A DNA stretch of 14,775 bases from CG2-30-40-21 sp043806395 (GTDB lineage: Bacteria > UBA9089 > CG2-30-40-21). The notes beneath the pieces were generated by a model. The model saw only the letters and a program-made list of their open reading frames with translations, did no database searches and was not told where the DNA came from. Position numbers and translations under genes: made by a program. Positions 13,321 through 14,775 of the stretch are shown in pieces. Every line of letters starts with the position of its first letter. Within the stretch, counting starts at the first letter, position 1. The stretch is from positions 1 to 14,775 of the forward strand of contig JAZDHC010000232.1 of NCBI GenBank assembly GCA_043806395.1, given 5' to 3'.

Positions 13321-14520
13321 ATGAAGATTGAAATACCTGCTATTGAGGGGGGTACACCAGTAAGGGATACATTCCTTAGCTTTCATCAGGCACTACTCGG
13401 TGAAGAGGAAGAGGCATCTATTATTCAGACATTAAGGTCAGGATGGCTGACTACCGGTCCAAAGACAAAGCAGTTTGAGGCTGAATTTGCCAGATATGCA
13501 AATGCTGAGCACGCCATTGCTGTTAATTCCTGTACAGCTGCCCTTCATCTTTCATTAATTGCGGCAGAAATAGGGGAAGGGGATGAGGTTATTACTACCC
13601 CAATGACCTTTTGTGCTACAGCCAATGTTATTGTACAGGTTCAGGCTACTCCAGTCTTTGTTGATGTGGATCCAATTACCCTGAACATTGATGTTAATAA
13701 GATTGAGGAAAAAATTACTTCAAAAACAAAGGCAATTATGCCGGTTCATTATGCTGGCTGTCCATGTGAAATGGATGCAATTCTTGAGCTGGCTAAGAAA
13801 TATAACCTGTTTGTAATCGAGGATGCAGCCCATGCTACAGAATCAGAGTATCACGGCAAAAAGGTAGGCTCTATTGGTGATATGACTGCCTTCTCCTTTT
13901 ATGCCACAAAAAATCTTACTACAGCAGAGGGCGGGATGCTGACCACTAATTCTAAGGAATTGGAGGAAAAGGTCAGGATATTTGCACTTCATGGCATGAG
14001 CAAGGATGCCTGGAAAAGGTATTCACCGGAAGGGTATCAGCATTATCAGGTCTTACACCCAGGGTTTAAGTACAATATGGCTGATATTCAAGCATCCCTC
14101 GGACTGTGCCAATTGGCAAAGATTGAAGATTTCTTGAAAATACGGCAGAAACATGTAGCTGCGTATGATGAGGCATTTAAGGATATGGATTCTATTACTC
14201 GTATTGGACGGATACCAGACATCAAGCACGCTGAGCATCTTTATGCTATCATGGTTAAAACAGAGATGCTGAATGCCTCAAGGGATATGATTCTCTCATG
14301 TCTGCAAAAGGAGAACATTGGGGTTAGCGTTCACTTTCAGACTCTTCATCTCCAGCCATATTATCGTCAGCAGTTTGGCTTTAGCGAAGGGGCATTTCCT
14401 GTAGCTGAATATGCAGGTGAAAGAATACTTTCTCTGCCGCTTTATCCGGGGCTAAAGGAACAGGATGTAGATGATGTGATTAAGGCGGTAAGAAAGGTGG
14501 TTGGATATTATCACAAGTAG
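13321..14520 (+). CDS. DegT/DnrJ/EryC1/StrS-type sugar aminotransferase
   Basis: A 399-residue PLP enzyme of fold type I that transfers an amino group to a keto-sugar nucleotide, as in ArnB, WecE, PseC and PglE. Motifs are LRSGWLTTGPKTKQFE near the N-terminus, VNSCTAALHLSL (about 66-77) binding PLP phosphate, TTPMTFCATAN, VIEDAAHA with the PLP-stacking region and Asp, and SFYATKNLTTAEGGM with the Schiff-base lysine at K197. The C-terminus (LSLPLYPGLKEQDVDDVI) is typical. Length is normal and no key residue is missing. Which sugar it acts on cannot be told. It follows the DUF362 gene by 4 bp with its ribosome-binding site in that gene's end. Its likely role is to supply an amino sugar for the surface glycans made by enzymes such as those at 412-5876. 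Confidence 0.93.
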   Translation: MKIEIPAIEGGTPVRDTFLSFHQALLGEEEEASIIQTLRSGWLTTGPKTKQFEAEFARYANAEHAIAVNSCTAALHLSLIAAEIGEGDEVITTPMTFCATANVIVQVQATPVFVDVDPITLNIDVNKIEEKITSKTKAIMPVHYAGCPCEMDAILELAKKYNLFVIEDAAHATESEYHGKKVGSIGDMTAFSFYATKNLTTAEGGMLTTNSKELEEKVRIFALHGMSKDAWKRYSPEGYQHYQVLHPGFKYNMADIQASLGLCQLAKIEDFLKIRQKHVAAYDEAFKDMDSITRIGRIPDIKHAEHLYAIMVKTEMLNASRDMILSCLQKENIGVSVHFQTLHLQPYYRQQFGFSEGAFPVAEYAGERILSLPLYPGLKEQDVDDVIKAVRKVVGYYHK

Positions 14521-14680
14521 TGGTAGGATTTACCACGGAAATACGGAGAACACAGAAGAGAATCTGTGGACAAAAATCTTATCTGAATCTGTGAATTCTT
14601 TTTCTTTCTCCGTGCCTCGTCAGGCTGTTACGGAATGGGAATTTGACAGGAGATGCGTACAATATGTTGTCCGTATTTCG
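14521..14680. repeat. Degenerate ACCACGGA...CTCCGTG intergenic repeat
   Basis: The segment begins ACCACGGAAATACGGAGAACACAG (14532 onward, in part) and later has TTCTCCGT (14606-14613), an exact inverse of ACGGAGAA at 14543-14550. GAATCTGTG occurs twice (14560-14568 and 14585-14593) as a direct repeat. This resembles the widespread non-coding family that reads accacggaggcacggag and closes with its inverse. A 60-codon frame here (14501-14683) overlaps the end of the sugar aminotransferase gene, lacks a ribosome-binding site and is not believed. Confidence 0.5.
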
Positions 14681-14683
14681 TAG

Positions 14684-14775
14684 GGACATCCCCTTGTGGG
14701 TGTCCGTCTGTTGATTATTCCGTTGCGTTTGTGACCATTTGATGCGTTTTACGGACAGGGGACGAGCCCCCTGCC
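14684..14775. repeat. Hairpin-containing repeat at the right edge
   Basis: GGACATCCCCTTGTGGGTGTCC (14684-14705, written here in two halves GGACATCCCC and TGGGTGTCC) forms a short hairpin. CAGGGG (14756-14761) and CCCCTG (14768-14773) form another near the window end. GTAGGGACATCCCC-type elements are common dispersed repeats. The copy may continue beyond the window. No gene is seen. Without a U-tract neither hairpin is a convincing terminator. Confidence 0.45.

Noticed and set aside
14501..14683. 60-codon plus-strand frame after the sugar aminotransferase
   Set aside because: It starts inside the aminotransferase gene in another frame, has no ribosome-binding site and is made mostly of intergenic repeat sequence.

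Overview
The window is a stretch of a moderately AT-rich bacterial chromosome of unknown species. A glycosyltransferase family 9 (heptosyltransferase-type) enzyme, an O-antigen ligase/polymerase-type membrane protein and a lipoprotein with a SurA-like N-terminal domain point to a two-membrane, Gram-negative-type cell. Several families of short palindromic repeats, some of them inside genes, together with a DUF2723-TPR protein and a DUF362 protein, look like genomes of uncultured candidate-phylum bacteria. I cannot assign a lineage from sequence alone.

Layout, left to right. Positions 1-411 hold degraded sequence: an open frame resembling the start of an MNT-type nucleotidyltransferase whose Gly-Ser motif is missing, then a palindromic repeat (167-198), then an unassigned fragment. 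A plus-strand pair follows: a GT9 glycosyltransferase (412-1470) overlapping by 4 bp an O-antigen ligase/polymerase-like protein (1467-2678). It meets tail-to-tail a long minus-strand run. In transcription order (right to left) that run is: SurA-N-like lipoprotein (11815-11177), mazG (11196-10450), a repeat-filled gap, an OLD/RecF-like AAA ATPase (10189-8951) coupled to a TOPRIM/DUF4276-like protein (8958-8377), purH (8312-6756), a class IV aminotransferase (6671-5880), a DUF2723-TPR membrane glycosyltransferase (5876-3474) and a GT2 glycosyltransferase (3474-2665). From the divergent region 11816-12029 a second plus-strand pair starts: DUF362 protein (12030-13316) and a DegT/DnrJ/EryC1-type sugar aminotransferase (13321-14520). 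The last 255 bp hold hairpin-rich repeat sequence and no credible gene.

How the genes work together. GT9, the O-antigen ligase-like protein, GT2, DUF2723-TPR and the DegT aminotransferase fit surface glycan or glycoprotein assembly: making an amino sugar, building the glycan, then polymerising or transferring it. purH (last two steps to IMP) and mazG (NTP pyrophosphohydrolase) are housekeeping nucleotide genes. The ATPase-TOPRIM pair sits between mazG and purH, beside a MITE-like element, and is the best candidate for a poorly described system; by its families it would be an anti-phage or DNA/RNA-cleaving module related to split OLD systems.

The second notable theme is palindromic repeats that have become protein-coding. 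Three tandem units lie in frame in the DUF2723 gene, a 39-bp inverted repeat lies in frame in mazG, and repeat copies supply stop codons at mazG and at the fragments in the first 400 bp. No rRNA, tRNA, CRISPR array or intact insertion sequence was seen.
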